A stretch of 38,503 nt of DNA, taken from assembly GCA_041738505.1 (NCBI GenBank), contig JBGSPQ010000036.1, positions 1-38,503 on the forward strand, in the 5' to 3' direction. This document shows positions 27,382-35,896 of this stretch, piece after piece (the stretch's first letter is position 1; every line of letters starts with the position of its first letter). The stretch comes from JBGSPQ01 sp041738505 (GTDB lineage Bacteria; Patescibacteriota; Gracilibacteria; UBA1369). Under the pieces are notes generated by a model, which was not told the origin of the DNA, made no database searches, and was given only the letters and a program-made list of their open reading frames with translations. Both the position numbers and the translations under genes were made by a program.

Positions 27382-29220
27382 TCAGTATTTCCTTCCAAAC
27401 TTCTTTTCCAGCTCCGCCGCCGACATTTTAATCATCGTGGGGCGGCCGTGCGGACACGTGTAAGGCTGTTTCATCAGCGGTAATTTCTTACACAGCGCAA
27501 TCATTTCATCCATGGATAACGCGTCCCCGAACTTCACCGCGCTCCTGCACGCCGCGTAGGTAAGGGCTCTTTCCTTGCGCGCCTGTAAATCACCTTTAAC
27601 CGAGTTGTCACTAATGTCATCCAAAATTCCCATCACGGTCGCGCGAATATCCTCTTTAACCAGATACGATGGCACCGAAAAAACCGAGAAAGTGTTCCCC
27701 CCAAAAGGTTCAATCTCAAATCCCATTTCGGCCAAAATATCCATATTTTCATTAATCATTACAGCTTCGCTCAAAGAAACCTCCATCTGCTCGGGAGCCA
27801 AAAGCGGCTGACCGGCAATCTTTTTCGCCTCAAATTCAGCCAGAATTTCCTCATACCTCACTCGCTCGTGCGCCGCGTGCTGATCCATAATCGTCAGCCC
27901 GTCGCCCTGTTTGCACAAAATATAAGAATTATTCAGCTGGGCCAGCGGAACCAACTCATCCTCATCGGTTCTGGTAAGGGCGTTAAAAGTTTCGGGCTCC
28001 TCTCTCACTAGCCCCCCAAAACCATCTGGTTTCACCTCAAATGCGCTCCTCCCACCAACATTGTTGTTTTCCACCTCAAAGGCGCGCAGTTCCTCTGAGG
28101 TGCACGTTGCATTTTGCACCGACATCACACTTTGTACCGGCACTACACTTTGCACCGGCGCTGCATCCACCGTCTGCCCCAACCCCCCATGCTCCCTAAT
28201 CCCGCCGTCCACTTCAAACACCGGCGCCAGAACATGCTTTTCCAAAGCCGTTTTACAAGCCTTCAAAAACACACCGAAAATTTCCTTCTCATCCGCAAAC
28301 CGCACTTCCATTTTTCGCGGATGCACATTCACATCAACCAACTCCGGACTCAAATTCAAAAACAAAACAAACACCGGATTCTTTTCTTTCGGAATAAGCG
28401 AGTGATAACTTTGTTTCACCGCGTACGAAAGCACGTGTGAATTCACCGACCGACCGTTCACAAAAAGATGCTGGCCGTTGCGGTTTGCCCGCGCAATCGC
28501 AGGCTTGCCGATGAACCCGTGCAAATTGATTTTTGTGTGCCCGTAAAAAACCGGAATCAGCTCCTGGCTGACACTCCTGCCAAGCAGTCCCCGAATCCGC
28601 GAAAGACTATCTTCCGTCGCCGGCAGATCAAAAACCACCCTGCGATCATGCACCAGTTTAAATGCTATCCCCGGATTCGCCAGCGCCATCCCCGTCACCG
28701 TATCAAGAATGTGCCCGTATTCGGTCGCCTCGTTTTTCAAATATTTTTTGCGCGCGGGGGTGTTGTAAAAAAGCTGTTTCACCTCAATCTGCGTACCTTC
28801 CGGACATCCAACCTGCTTATTTTTAATAATGTTCCCGCCCTCGTTAATAATCAGAGTGCCTTCCAGTGAACCCTTTTGCTTCGTCTGCAAAGTAACATAA
28901 GCAACCGAAGCGATAGTGGCCAGCGCCTCACCGCGGAAACCCAGAGTATATATGTTATCCAGATCCTCCGCGCTCGCAATCTTGCTCGTCGCATACCTTT
29001 CAAAAGCCTTCAAAGCGTCCTCTTTATCCATCCCGCCACCGTCGTCTGTAATTCGCAGATAACCGTCTCCACCACCCTCCACCTCGATAATCAGGCGTTT
29101 CGCCCCCGCGTCCAACGCGTTTTCGGTAAGCTCCTTAACCACCGAAGCAGGCCTTTCCACAACCTCTCCCGCAGCGATTTGATTAATCAGATTTTCCGGC
29201 AGCAGATTAATTATTCCCAT
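27382..29220 (-). CDS. mutL: DNA mismatch repair protein MutL (endonuclease type)
   Basis: MutL couples mismatch recognition by MutS to strand incision. The GHKL ATPase domain is intact: I-A-A-G-E-V-V-E-R-P-A-S-V-V-K-E-L-x-E-N-A-L-D-A-G, D-D-G-G-G-M, T-L-G-F-R-G-E-A-L, G-T-Q-I-E-V and L-F-Y-N-T-P-A-R. The C-terminal domain has the metal-dependent endonuclease motif D446-Q-H-A-A-H-E-R-V-R-Y-E, plus A-C-R-S-A-V-K and C-P-H-G-R-P-T. It should therefore nick DNA itself, as in organisms without MutH. An in-frame codon at 29274 would add 18 residues without family similarity, so the ATG at 29220 (M-G-I-I-N-L-L-P) is taken, giving 612 residues. The linker around residue 350-370 contains a small tandem repeat. 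Confidence 0.97.
   Translation of the reverse strand: MGIINLLPENLINQIAAGEVVERPASVVKELTENALDAGAKRLIIEVEGGGDGYLRITDDGGGMDKEDALKAFERYATSKIASAEDLDNIYTLGFRGEALATIASVAYVTLQTKQKGSLEGTLIINEGGNIIKNKQVGCPEGTQIEVKQLFYNTPARKKYLKNEATEYGHILDTVTGMALANPGIAFKLVHDRRVVFDLPATEDSLSRIRGLLGRSVSQELIPVFYGHTKINLHGFIGKPAIARANRNGQHLFVNGRSVNSHVLSYAVKQSYHSLIPKEKNPVFVLFLNLSPELVDVNVHPRKMEVRFADEKEIFGVFLKACKTALEKHVLAPVFEVDGGIREHGGLGQTVDAAPVQSVVPVQSVMSVQNATCTSEELRAFEVENNNVGGRSAFEVKPDGFGGLVREEPETFNALTRTDEDELVPLAQLNNSYILCKQGDGLTIMDQHAAHERVRYEEILAEFEAKKIAGQPLLAPEQMEVSLSEAVMINENMDILAEMGFEIEPFGGNTFSVFSVPSYLVKEDIRATVMGILDDISDNSVKGDLQARKERALTYAACRSAVKFGDALSMDEMIALCKKLPLMKQPYTCPHGRPTMIKMSAAELEKKFGRKY
28110..28163. repeat. Three 18-base tandem units inside the mutL linker
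   Basis: Three consecutive 18-base units (28110-28127, 28128-28145, 28146-28163) share the core CA(C/T)TTTG(C/T)ACCG(G/A)C. They keep the frame and encode six-residue repeats of the type (V/A)-P-V-Q-S-V in the unstructured linker between the ATPase and endonuclease domains. Confidence 0.75.
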
Positions 29221-29349
29221 AATTGAGTTGATAACTACGCCGGCAATACTGGCACTATTAGCCTTTATGTTCAATCAAAAACAGCAAAAGAAAGTTGCCC
29301 GTACCTAAAAAAAATGCTACCGTCGCACCGTTATTCATAAAAAATAAAC

Positions 29350-30297
29350 ATGTCGGAAAAACCGCTTCACACCAAGGAAAAGAAGTCGCCGAATTCAACA
29401 CCCAGGCCAACCGGATTCAGCCTGATGCTTTCCAAAGCCTTCAATTACCAGAAGCGCTACTTAAAAATGATCTGCGCGTTCCTTGTCATACCGATTGCGG
29501 CGCAGGTGGCGCTGGATGTTTACATGGATTACATTGTTCCGGCGGGAAATGATACAAGTGTCGCGGGCTATGCCATGGCCGTTATTGTCGGCTTTACTCT
29601 GCTAATCTGGCTTCTGGATTTTCTTGGTTTCGGAGCCTCCATCAGATACGTTGCACAATCCGAAAAAGGCAAAATGCCGTTTTTCCGGGAAGCTCTTGAA
29701 TTTGCCTTCAGCCGGATATGGGAGGCCATAGTTCTGGCCTTCAGGATATTTATATACACCTACGCATGGCTGTTATTATTGATTATGTTATTGCTTACCG
29801 GACAGGCCATCCTGATGTGGATCGGCATTGGCGCGCCAAACATGAATCTCGCAAGCGTGCCGGGGCTGAATTTAATTTTGGTGATAGCGTTTTTCATTGT
29901 ATTTATACAGGTTGTTATCAGGGCTCTGTCCATTACTTTTGCTTATCCTCTTCTACTGGCCGATGAAAAAATGACTAGTGCGCAGGCTCTGGAAAAAAGC
30001 GTGTCACTTTCCCGCGGAATGAAAGGAAGTATCTTTGTTAATTACTTTCTGCTGGGTATTTTATTCGCCCTTGTAGGAGGTATATACGGGGGCATTATAT
30101 CGGGCATTTTAATAGACGTGATGGATATTTCGGGGAATTATGTGTCCGATTCGGAGGTAAGGACCTTCAGTGTTATAAGCGGTACTTTACTTATCCCCTT
30201 ACTGCTTGCTCTCAGGGGCTTTATGGTGATGTTCCAACTCACATACGCCGAAAGCGCGGTGGAGGAAAAAGAACTGTTTGGAGAAAGCGACAAATAA
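29350..30297 (+). CDS. Multi-pass membrane protein of unknown function
   Basis: I do not recognise the family. The 315-residue protein has a polar N-terminus (about 25 residues), then about six hydrophobic stretches: near 42-60 (M-I-C-A-F-L-V-I-P-I-A-A-Q-V-A-L), 76-100, 120-150, 165-200, 230-265 and 275-298. A conserved-looking cytoplasmic segment, D-E-K-M-T-S-A-Q-A-L-E-K-S-V-S-L-S-R-G, lies between helices four and five. It resembles the 'A-L-x-x-S-x-x-L-x-x-G' block found in many bacterial integral membrane proteins of the DUF975/glycerophosphoryl-diester-phosphodiesterase membrane-domain kind. It is alone on the plus strand between mutL and mutS, and its stop lies one base before the mutS stop. 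No strong promoter is visible in the 75 bases before it. Confidence 0.6.
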   Translation: MSEKPLHTKEKKSPNSTPRPTGFSLMLSKAFNYQKRYLKMICAFLVIPIAAQVALDVYMDYIVPAGNDTSVAGYAMAVIVGFTLLIWLLDFLGFGASIRYVAQSEKGKMPFFREALEFAFSRIWEAIVLAFRIFIYTYAWLLLLIMLLLTGQAILMWIGIGAPNMNLASVPGLNLILVIAFFIVFIQVVIRALSITFAYPLLLADEKMTSAQALEKSVSLSRGMKGSIFVNYFLLGILFALVGGIYGGIISGILIDVMDISGNYVSDSEVRTFSVISGTLLIPLLLALRGFMVMFQLTYAESAVEEKELFGESDK

Positions 30298-30298
30298 A

Positions 30299-32857
30299 TC
30301 AGTCCAGATTTTTCTTGATTGAAGCCAGTTTATTCAGCGCCTCAAGCGGGGTAAGTGCGTTCAAATCAACGTTTCTCAGCTCTTCCAAAGTGGCATTGGT
30401 TTTGATTGATTCGTGAGTTCTTTCACTTTCTTCAATCAAAAGCGGATGTTGCAGTTGTGATTCCGGAACGCGTTTATTCGCGTCCGCAAGCTCCTTTTGG
30501 ATTCCCGATTCCATCACTCCCTCCTCCAGATCGGTAAGAATCTGGCTGGCCCTGTTTACCAGTTCTCCCGGCAGACCCGCCAGTTTTGCAACCTCGATTC
30601 CATAACTTCTATCCACGCCCCCCGCTATAATTTTAAACAGAAAAACCACGCCGTCCGCATCGTTCTCGCTCACCGCCGCGGCGTAATTCGCACCGTGGGG
30701 AAGCCTTTCCGCCAGCGCGATCAATTCGTGGTAATGCGTGGCAAACAGCGTTTTGGCGCGGATTTTATCGTGAATATATTCAAAAATCGCCCACGCGATA
30801 CTCATCCCGTCGTAAGTGGAAGTTCCTCTGCCCACCTCGTCCAGAATAATCAGACTGCGCTCCGTTGCGTTTTCCAGAATAAAAGAAGTCTCTTTCATCT
30901 CCACCATAAAAGTGCTCTGCCCCTTAACCAGATTATCCGAAGCGCCCACTCTGGTAAAAATGCGGTCGGCAATTCCAATAACCGCTTTCTCCGCCGGAAC
31001 AAAACCGCCAATCTGCGCCATCAGCACAATCAACGCGGTCTGCCTTAAAAACGTGGACTTGCCTCCCATGTTCGGACCCGTAATCAAAAGAATTCTTTCT
31101 CCGTCATTTTTCAAAACCGCGTCATTCGGCACAAAACCCGCGTCGTTACTCATCTTTTCCACAACCGGATGCCGCCCTCCGAGAATTTCAATGTCATTTC
31201 CGTCATTCACAACAGGCTTACTATAGCGGTTTTCCAGCGCCACGGACGCCAGCCCGCAGGCAACATCAAGCATAGCGATCATCCTTGCCGTGCGCTGAAC
31301 GCGTTTCATTTCCGCGACGGTTTTCTCGCGGATTTCCGTAAAAATATTCAGTTCCAACGCCACAATTTTTTCCTGAGCGCCCAGCACTTTTTCTTCAAAT
31401 TCCTTCAGCTCAGGAGTGATATATCTTTCCGCGTTCACCAAAGTCTGTTTGCGGATATATGTCTCCGGCACCTTGTTTATCTGCCCTTTGGAAACCTCGA
31501 TATAATATCCGAAAACTTTGTTAAAACGGACTTTTAACGTGCTGATGCCCGTTTTTACAGCCTCTTCACGTTGCAGATTTTGAATAAAGTTTTTCCCCGT
31601 CCTCGAAACGGACCTGTACTCATCCAGCTCCGCGCTAAAACCATCCTTAATCATTCCCCCGTCCGCTGTTCCCGGCGGCGGATCGTCACAAATAGCGTTT
31701 TCAATCAGCTCCGCCACATCGGCCAGCGGATCAATCATATCCCTGATTTTTACAAGCAGAGAAGCCTCGGCCCCCGCCAGCAGACTTTGAATTCGCGGCA
31801 CCAGCAAAAGGGAATTTTTTAAACCGATCAAATCCCTGGCGTTGCCCCGCCCCAGGCTCAACCGTGAAATCAGCCTCTCCAAATCCATCACCGATTTCAG
31901 CAAAAACGTCAGGTCGTCTTTAAGATCGTGTTTTTTTGTAAAATCCTCAACCGCGTCCAACCGCGAATTGATTTCATCTTTATCAATCAGCGGATGCAGT
32001 AAAATATGTTTCAGCATTCTCCCGCCCATAGCCGTATTGGTCTTATCCAACACCCAAAGTAACGAGCCCTCTTTATTGTTATCATGCAAAGTGGATATCA
32101 ACTCCAGATTACGCAAAGTGGCCTCGTCAATCGGCATAAATTCATCAAGGCTGTATTTCTTCGCCTCCGCCACATGATTCAAAGAACTTTTCTGTGTGGA
32201 TTTCAGGTATTCCATCAGAAAGTCCGCGGCGCCGGATAAAGCACCCGCCCCGTCAAAAGGAAAAAAGAAAATGGAATCAAAAGATTTTATTAGTTTCACA
32301 AACAATTCATCTTCAAAAAAATCGGCGGGAATAATAATTTCCGCGGGACTAAGTCTGGCGATTTCAGAATCCAAATCTTTCTGTCCCGAAATCACCGCGG
32401 AGCTGAATTCGCCCGTTGTGATATCCGCAAATGCAAGGCCAAAACCGTCACCGTTTTTTACAATTGCCGCCACATAATTGTTGGATTTTTGCTCCAGCAC
32501 ATTGTCGTCCAGCGTCGTGCCCGGAGTCACAATGCGCACCACATCGCGCTCCACAATGCCTGGCAAAGAGGGATCGGTAAGCTGTTCGCAGACGGCAACT
32601 TTCTTCCCCATCCTGGTCAGCTTGGCAATGTAGCCCTCCGCCGCGTGATAAGGAACACCGCACATCGGCGCTTTCTTGTCTCCCTTACTGCGCGAAGTCA
32701 GCGTAATCTGCAGCAGTTGCGAAGCCTCCAGCGCATCCTCGGCAAACATCTCATAAAAATCACCCAGGCGAAAAAACAAAATCGCATCGGGATATTTTTC
32801 CTTCATCGCGCGGTACTGCCTCATCATCGGCGTAAGTTTTTCTGTCGGTGTCTCCAT
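30299..32857 (-). CDS. mutS: DNA mismatch repair protein MutS
   Basis: MutS binds mismatches and small loops and recruits MutL. All hallmarks are present: the mismatch-contact motif F-R-L-G-D-F-Y-E-M-F near residue 30 (Phe-x-Glu), the connector, clamp and lever region, the Walker A loop G594-P-N-M-G-G-K-S-T, D-E-V-G-R-G-T-S-T-Y-D-G and T-H-Y-H-E-L. A helix-turn-helix C-terminus follows (Y-G-I-E-V-A-K-L-A-G-L-P). The length of 852 is standard for MutS1. It lies 4 bases after the small NIF3/YqfO-C-like gene, forming a two-gene operon, with mutL nearby on the same strand but separated by an opposite-strand membrane protein gene. Confidence 0.98.
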   Translation of the reverse strand: METPTEKLTPMMRQYRAMKEKYPDAILFFRLGDFYEMFAEDALEASQLLQITLTSRSKGDKKAPMCGVPYHAAEGYIAKLTRMGKKVAVCEQLTDPSLPGIVERDVVRIVTPGTTLDDNVLEQKSNNYVAAIVKNGDGFGLAFADITTGEFSSAVISGQKDLDSEIARLSPAEIIIPADFFEDELFVKLIKSFDSIFFFPFDGAGALSGAADFLMEYLKSTQKSSLNHVAEAKKYSLDEFMPIDEATLRNLELISTLHDNNKEGSLLWVLDKTNTAMGGRMLKHILLHPLIDKDEINSRLDAVEDFTKKHDLKDDLTFLLKSVMDLERLISRLSLGRGNARDLIGLKNSLLLVPRIQSLLAGAEASLLVKIRDMIDPLADVAELIENAICDDPPPGTADGGMIKDGFSAELDEYRSVSRTGKNFIQNLQREEAVKTGISTLKVRFNKVFGYYIEVSKGQINKVPETYIRKQTLVNAERYITPELKEFEEKVLGAQEKIVALELNIFTEIREKTVAEMKRVQRTARMIAMLDVACGLASVALENRYSKPVVNDGNDIEILGGRHPVVEKMSNDAGFVPNDAVLKNDGERILLITGPNMGGKSTFLRQTALIVLMAQIGGFVPAEKAVIGIADRIFTRVGASDNLVKGQSTFMVEMKETSFILENATERSLIILDEVGRGTSTYDGMSIAWAIFEYIHDKIRAKTLFATHYHELIALAERLPHGANYAAAVSENDADGVVFLFKIIAGGVDRSYGIEVAKLAGLPGELVNRASQILTDLEEGVMESGIQKELADANKRVPESQLQHPLLIEESERTHESIKTNATLEELRNVDLNALTPLEALNKLASIKKNLD

Positions 32858-32861
32858 TTTT

Positions 32862-33185
32862 TTATTGATTCAGCAAAGGATAAACGTCAATCGCCGGTTC
32901 CTCGTACGGATGTGCTTTTCTAACCGCTTCCAGGACCGCGTCTTTTTTTTCAATAGGACAAATAACTTCAACTCTTTCTTCTTCCACTTCTTCGATTTTT
33001 CCCGGTTCTCCGATAAAAGGATTTGTACCTTCAAGCCCTCTGAATCTACCCGTTCCCACAGATGAAAACGAACAAAAATCATAATTGCCAAAATGCCCCG
33101 CCCCCGCCTCGGCCAGAGTGGAGCGAATCAGATCGGCATGTGTAGCCGGAACAAAAACAACAATTTTCACCAGTGAAAAATCCAT
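32862..33185 (-). CDS. NIF3/YqfO C-terminal-like (CutA-fold) small protein
   Basis: The 107-residue protein matches the PII/CutA-like domain that is inserted in YqfO/NIF3-family proteins and also occurs alone. Its blocks are V-K-I-V-V-F-V-P, A-G-H-F-G-N-Y-D-x-C-S-F, G-x-G-R-F-R-(G)-x-x-G-x-x-P-(F/Y)-I-G and E-x-R-V-E-x-(I/V)-C-P. The ending A-H-P-Y-E-E-P-A-I-D-V-Y-P-L is complete. The YGHY-like first motif and the H-P-Y-E-E-P motif are the conserved surface. Stand-alone members are annotated as 'cytochrome biogenesis/NIF3-like', with no proven function. It is the first gene of the operon with mutS. A TATCAT about 30 bases upstream could be its -10 box, but no convincing -35 is seen. Confidence 0.8.
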   Translation of the reverse strand: MDFSLVKIVVFVPATHADLIRSTLAEAGAGHFGNYDFCSFSSVGTGRFRGLEGTNPFIGEPGKIEEVEEERVEVICPIEKKDAVLEAVRKAHPYEEPAIDVYPLLNQ

Positions 33186-33250
33186 GAAAAACCCATAAAA
33201 GCAGGAGCATGATAGATAACCCGGAAGAAAAATGAAAGAATAAAACTTGG

Positions 33251-33898
33251 TTATGATCGCACAAATTGAGTATAAATCGTTTCAAAAGCTAGTTTTACGT
33301 CTTTTTCATCAAGATAGAAGATAATTTCGGTATAGGTGGATGATATTTCCCAAATATTGATATTCTGCAGAGTTACCTGTTGGATAAGATAATAAAGAAT
33401 ATACGGCTCTAAAACATATTGTGCGGGGAATGTCACACATAAAGCCGCCAGACCCGATTTTTCAAATATCGGAGGATCGGCAATCTGTGATTTTACCTCC
33501 GCAACCATTGTTGAGGGAAGAATAATCGTAATCTCTTTTGTCCCGAATGCAGAAGTAATATGAGTTGAAAAATCTTTTTGCCGGCTCATCAAATCAATAA
33601 TAATTCGTCTGTTGCTTTCAACATTGGAAAAAGTAAGTTCGGTCAGTCTCGATTTGATATTTACACTATCAAGTTTGTAACTGTTCAGACGGGGTTTGAT
33701 TTTGCGCTTTACAGCAGACAGTCTGGATAAAGCCATAATGATTGAAGTCCTGCTGATACTCTTTTTGGTTCGCGCCTCCAACAGAGGTTTTAACCATTCA
33801 GCCGTGGCGGAATTATTTAACAGTCCCTCACCAAAACCGAATTCCAAAAAATGATTCCCCTGAACCAAATCTTTTAACGCGGAAGACAGTTTAATCAT
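33251..33898 (-). CDS. ACT-like domain protein of unknown function
   Basis: With the ATG at 33898 this is 215 residues. An N-terminal helical part (S-S-A-L-K-D-L-V, then G-L-L-N-N-S-A-T-A-E-W-L and S-I-S-R-T-S-I-I-M-A-L-S-R-L) looks like the small DNA-binding-like region found in some archaeal and CPR proteins. A C-terminal part follows (S-G-L-A-A-L-C-V-T-F near 145, then V-L-E-P-Y-I-L-Y-Y-L-I-Q-Q-V, N-I-N-I-W-E-I-S-S-T-Y-T-E-I-I-F-Y-L and D-V-K-L-A-F-E-T-I). It closely follows the beta-alpha-beta-beta-alpha-beta ACT domain of aspartokinases, which senses amino acids. A TTG at 33961 would add 21 hydrophobic residues and turn it into a membrane protein. I prefer the ATG because family-like sequence begins there. 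Confidence 0.6.
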   Translation of the reverse strand: MIKLSSALKDLVQGNHFLEFGFGEGLLNNSATAEWLKPLLEARTKKSISRTSIIMALSRLSAVKRKIKPRLNSYKLDSVNIKSRLTELTFSNVESNRRIIIDLMSRQKDFSTHITSAFGTKEITIILPSTMVAEVKSQIADPPIFEKSGLAALCVTFPAQYVLEPYILYYLIQQVTLQNINIWEISSTYTEIIFYLDEKDVKLAFETIYTQFVRS

Positions 33899-33971
33899 TA
33901 AAAGTGAAAAAAATATAACAAAAACTAATAGAATAATAACAAAATTTATAATAATTTTCAATAATCAGTTC

Positions 33972-33999
33972 TTGCCGTCAAGATGCCGGAGTCTAATAT
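33972..33999 (+). promoter_or_regulatory. Promoter of the GNAT/M23 gene pair
   Basis: TTGCCG (33972-33977) and TAATAT (33994-33999) are 16 bases apart. The predicted transcription start near 34006 leaves only about 12 bases of AT-rich leader before the ATG at 34018, with no Shine-Dalgarno sequence. Confidence 0.5.
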
Positions 34000-34017
34000 T
34001 TCTTAATTTATATATAT

Positions 34018-35130
34018 ATGGACACAACAACTTTTCAGGAGAATCCATTAAACAATCAGGGGGCTATTCCTCCTCTGATAGAAACGCCCGTTCCCGGGCA
34101 TCTCCAGGATAGCGAATATAGCGGTCACTCGCGTCCGGGGCTTGATATGGATGCCTCCTATGACAGAATGGTCTACACCGACCGCGACGATATTTACGAT
34201 CTTGCCACAATATTGGAATTGACGGCGGACATGAATGGCAGATTCATGCAAAGCGATCGCAGTAGACTGGTAATCAGACTGCTTGCTGACTCAAACATTA
34301 CAAGTGCCGACCTGGCTTCCATAAATACAATCTGTAACCGTCCGGAAATTGATTTTTATCCCGACAGTGAAGGCAGGTTCAATTATTTGTCAATTGCGGT
34401 TAACAGAGCTGATAGAGCAATTGATGATTCGGATTACGATTTGATTGAAAGAAACATTCGCGAAAGAATTCGGACTTCAATCGGGGAACATGGTCCTTTT
34501 GAGAGTGAGGCGTTAAGCGTTATCAATAGTGCATCAATGTCCGGACTTCGCCCAACCACCAGCATCGGCGTGGATGAATTAACCAGGATATGGTCAACGT
34601 TCGGATGGACCAGATCGTCCGTACAAAGGTTATTAAGCGGTGATGATATACGGGATGTCGTAATGGGCATTAGAGACCGAGATGATCAATTGCTTGCCGT
34701 TGCGCTTTACAATGATCAGTCTCACAACGGTATCCGCCACGGGGAAACAACCGAATGGACCACCTCTCCGGATTTCAGAGGACGCGGATACATTCGTCCT
34801 TTGCTGATTTCATTACATGCATACCTTTTATCGGAAGGGGTGCATAATATCTGGGCGGACTTAAGGACACCTGATTCCCGAATAGGAACTCCCAATTCCA
34901 TAGTCCCCGGTTTGCGCAGTGGCATGAGTATATTTCATGCGGACGGACATCGGTATTTATCTTCAAATCACGTAACCATTGATGGAGCGCCTCAAAGCTA
35001 TAATGCAAATTCCAACCAATATTTTGGAAATGTTCCGCGCAACCAACTCAGGACTTTTATAAGAGGATGGGTTGATAGAAATAATTTTACTCCCCGTCTT
35101 ATTGAAACCTGCGTTAATAATCTAACCTAA
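34018..35130 (+). CDS. GNAT-family N-acetyltransferase-like protein
   Basis: The C-terminal third of this 370-residue protein carries a GNAT acetyl-CoA fold: strand L-L-A-V-A-L-Y near 225, then E246-W-T-T-S-P-D-F-R254-G-R-G-Y-I-R-P-L-L, the pyrophosphate-binding loop, followed by a helix and V-H-N-I-W-A-D-L-R-T. The E-x-(T/x)-(T/x)-x-P-x-(F/Y)-R-G-(K/R)-G pattern is like that of beta-lysine acetyltransferase AblB. The first 200 residues are acidic and helical (L-A-T-I-L-E-L-T-A-D, I-T-S-A-D-L-A-S-I-N-T-I) and match nothing I know. The substrate is unknown. The M23-like gene follows 7 bases later, so they are probably one operon. Confidence 0.65.
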   Translation: MDTTTFQENPLNNQGAIPPLIETPVPGHLQDSEYSGHSRPGLDMDASYDRMVYTDRDDIYDLATILELTADMNGRFMQSDRSRLVIRLLADSNITSADLASINTICNRPEIDFYPDSEGRFNYLSIAVNRADRAIDDSDYDLIERNIRERIRTSIGEHGPFESEALSVINSASMSGLRPTTSIGVDELTRIWSTFGWTRSSVQRLLSGDDIRDVVMGIRDRDDQLLAVALYNDQSHNGIRHGETTEWTTSPDFRGRGYIRPLLISLHAYLLSEGVHNIWADLRTPDSRIGTPNSIVPGLRSGMSIFHADGHRYLSSNHVTIDGAPQSYNANSNQYFGNVPRNQLRTFIRGWVDRNNFTPRLIETCVNNLT

Positions 35131-35137
35131 TAAAAAA

Positions 35138-35809
35138 ATGACTTATCCATATTCGCTTCTAAATACAAATCTTCCGGTCTACAGCTTATTGGGTTCAAGT
35201 AACCTTGGGGAACCGCACTTGTTTGATTTGTCGGGTGCCAACAGCGAACTTTTAAGATTAGACGTTAAAAATCAGCGTGAATTCCAAAAGTATGTGGATC
35301 AAAGTTTACGAAATGCCAATCGCCAATGGGGTAGTGCCGGCTATCTGGAAAAAAGGGATACGCTGCTGGCCCATTTACCTCAAATGGTAAATGAAGAAAG
35401 ATTTTATCATCTTGGAGTGGATATAATTCTTCCAAATGACTTTCAATTACACTTGCCAATTCAGGGAACAGTGATTCGGACGGGCTATGAAGAAGGGAAG
35501 GGCAATTACGGAGGTTTTGTCCTTGCTAAACATAATGTCAACAATGGTATTTTTTATTCCTTTTGGGGGCACTTAAATCTCGAATCACTACCGAAAAAAA
35601 ATGTTGAATTAAAAGGCGGCGAACCGTTGGCCAGGATTGGCGGATTTGCAGAAAACGGCGACTGGTTTTATCACACTCACTTGCAAATAATAACAGAAAA
35701 AGGCCTGAAAGAGGGATTTCTTGAAAAAGGCTACTGCAATGAAAAATTGTTGCCGGTGATAGACCAATTTTGTCCCTCTCCTCTGTATTTGGTTAAATAC
35801 AAGACATAA
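35138..35809 (+). CDS. M23 (LytM-like) metallopeptidase-fold protein without signal peptide
   Basis: This 223-residue protein has the M23 zinc motif complete: H91-L-G-V-D95 and H179-T-H181. Around it lie A-x-I-x-G-T-V-I-R, Y-G-G-F-V-L-A-K-H-N, F-W-G-H-L and G-E-P-L-A-R-I-G-G-F-x-E-N-G-D-W. The preceding G-Y-L-E-K-R and the end C-P-S-P-L-Y-L-V follow the pattern G-(Y)-(L/Y)-x-E-x-R...C-P-D-P-x-x-(I/V)-L. That pattern marks the cytosolic M23 branch also found fused to aminotransferases in the AGXT2L group. No signal peptide or membrane helix is present, so it probably does not act on cell-wall peptidoglycan. It may work with the acetyltransferase encoded just upstream on a small amino-compound; this is inference. 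Confidence 0.8.
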   Translation: MTYPYSLLNTNLPVYSLLGSSNLGEPHLFDLSGANSELLRLDVKNQREFQKYVDQSLRNANRQWGSAGYLEKRDTLLAHLPQMVNEERFYHLGVDIILPNDFQLHLPIQGTVIRTGYEEGKGNYGGFVLAKHNVNNGIFYSFWGHLNLESLPKKNVELKGGEPLARIGGFAENGDWFYHTHLQIITEKGLKEGFLEKGYCNEKLLPVIDQFCPSPLYLVKYKT

Positions 35810-35834
35810 ATAATCAATGACTTTGGAAAATCAA

Positions 35835-35874
35835 AATGGGACACCATGGAATTTTAGATTTCAGGTGCCCCATT
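35835..35874. terminator. Hairpin between convergent genes, possible bidirectional terminator
   Basis: AATGGGACACC (35835-35845) pairs with GGTGCCCCATT (35864-35874): ten base pairs with one A-C mismatch and an 18-base loop. It lies between the stops of the M23-like gene (35809) and the minus-strand surface-protein gene (35897). There is no clear T run on either side, so an intrinsic terminator is only a possibility. Confidence 0.45.
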
Positions 35875-35896
35875 CTTGTCGCTATAACGATTATAT

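Noticed and set aside
29221..29274. 18-residue N-terminal extension of MutL
   Set aside because: MutL proteins start within a few residues of I-x-x-L-P-x-x-x-x-x-x-I-A-A-G-E-V. The ATG at 29220 fits and the extension shows no similarity.
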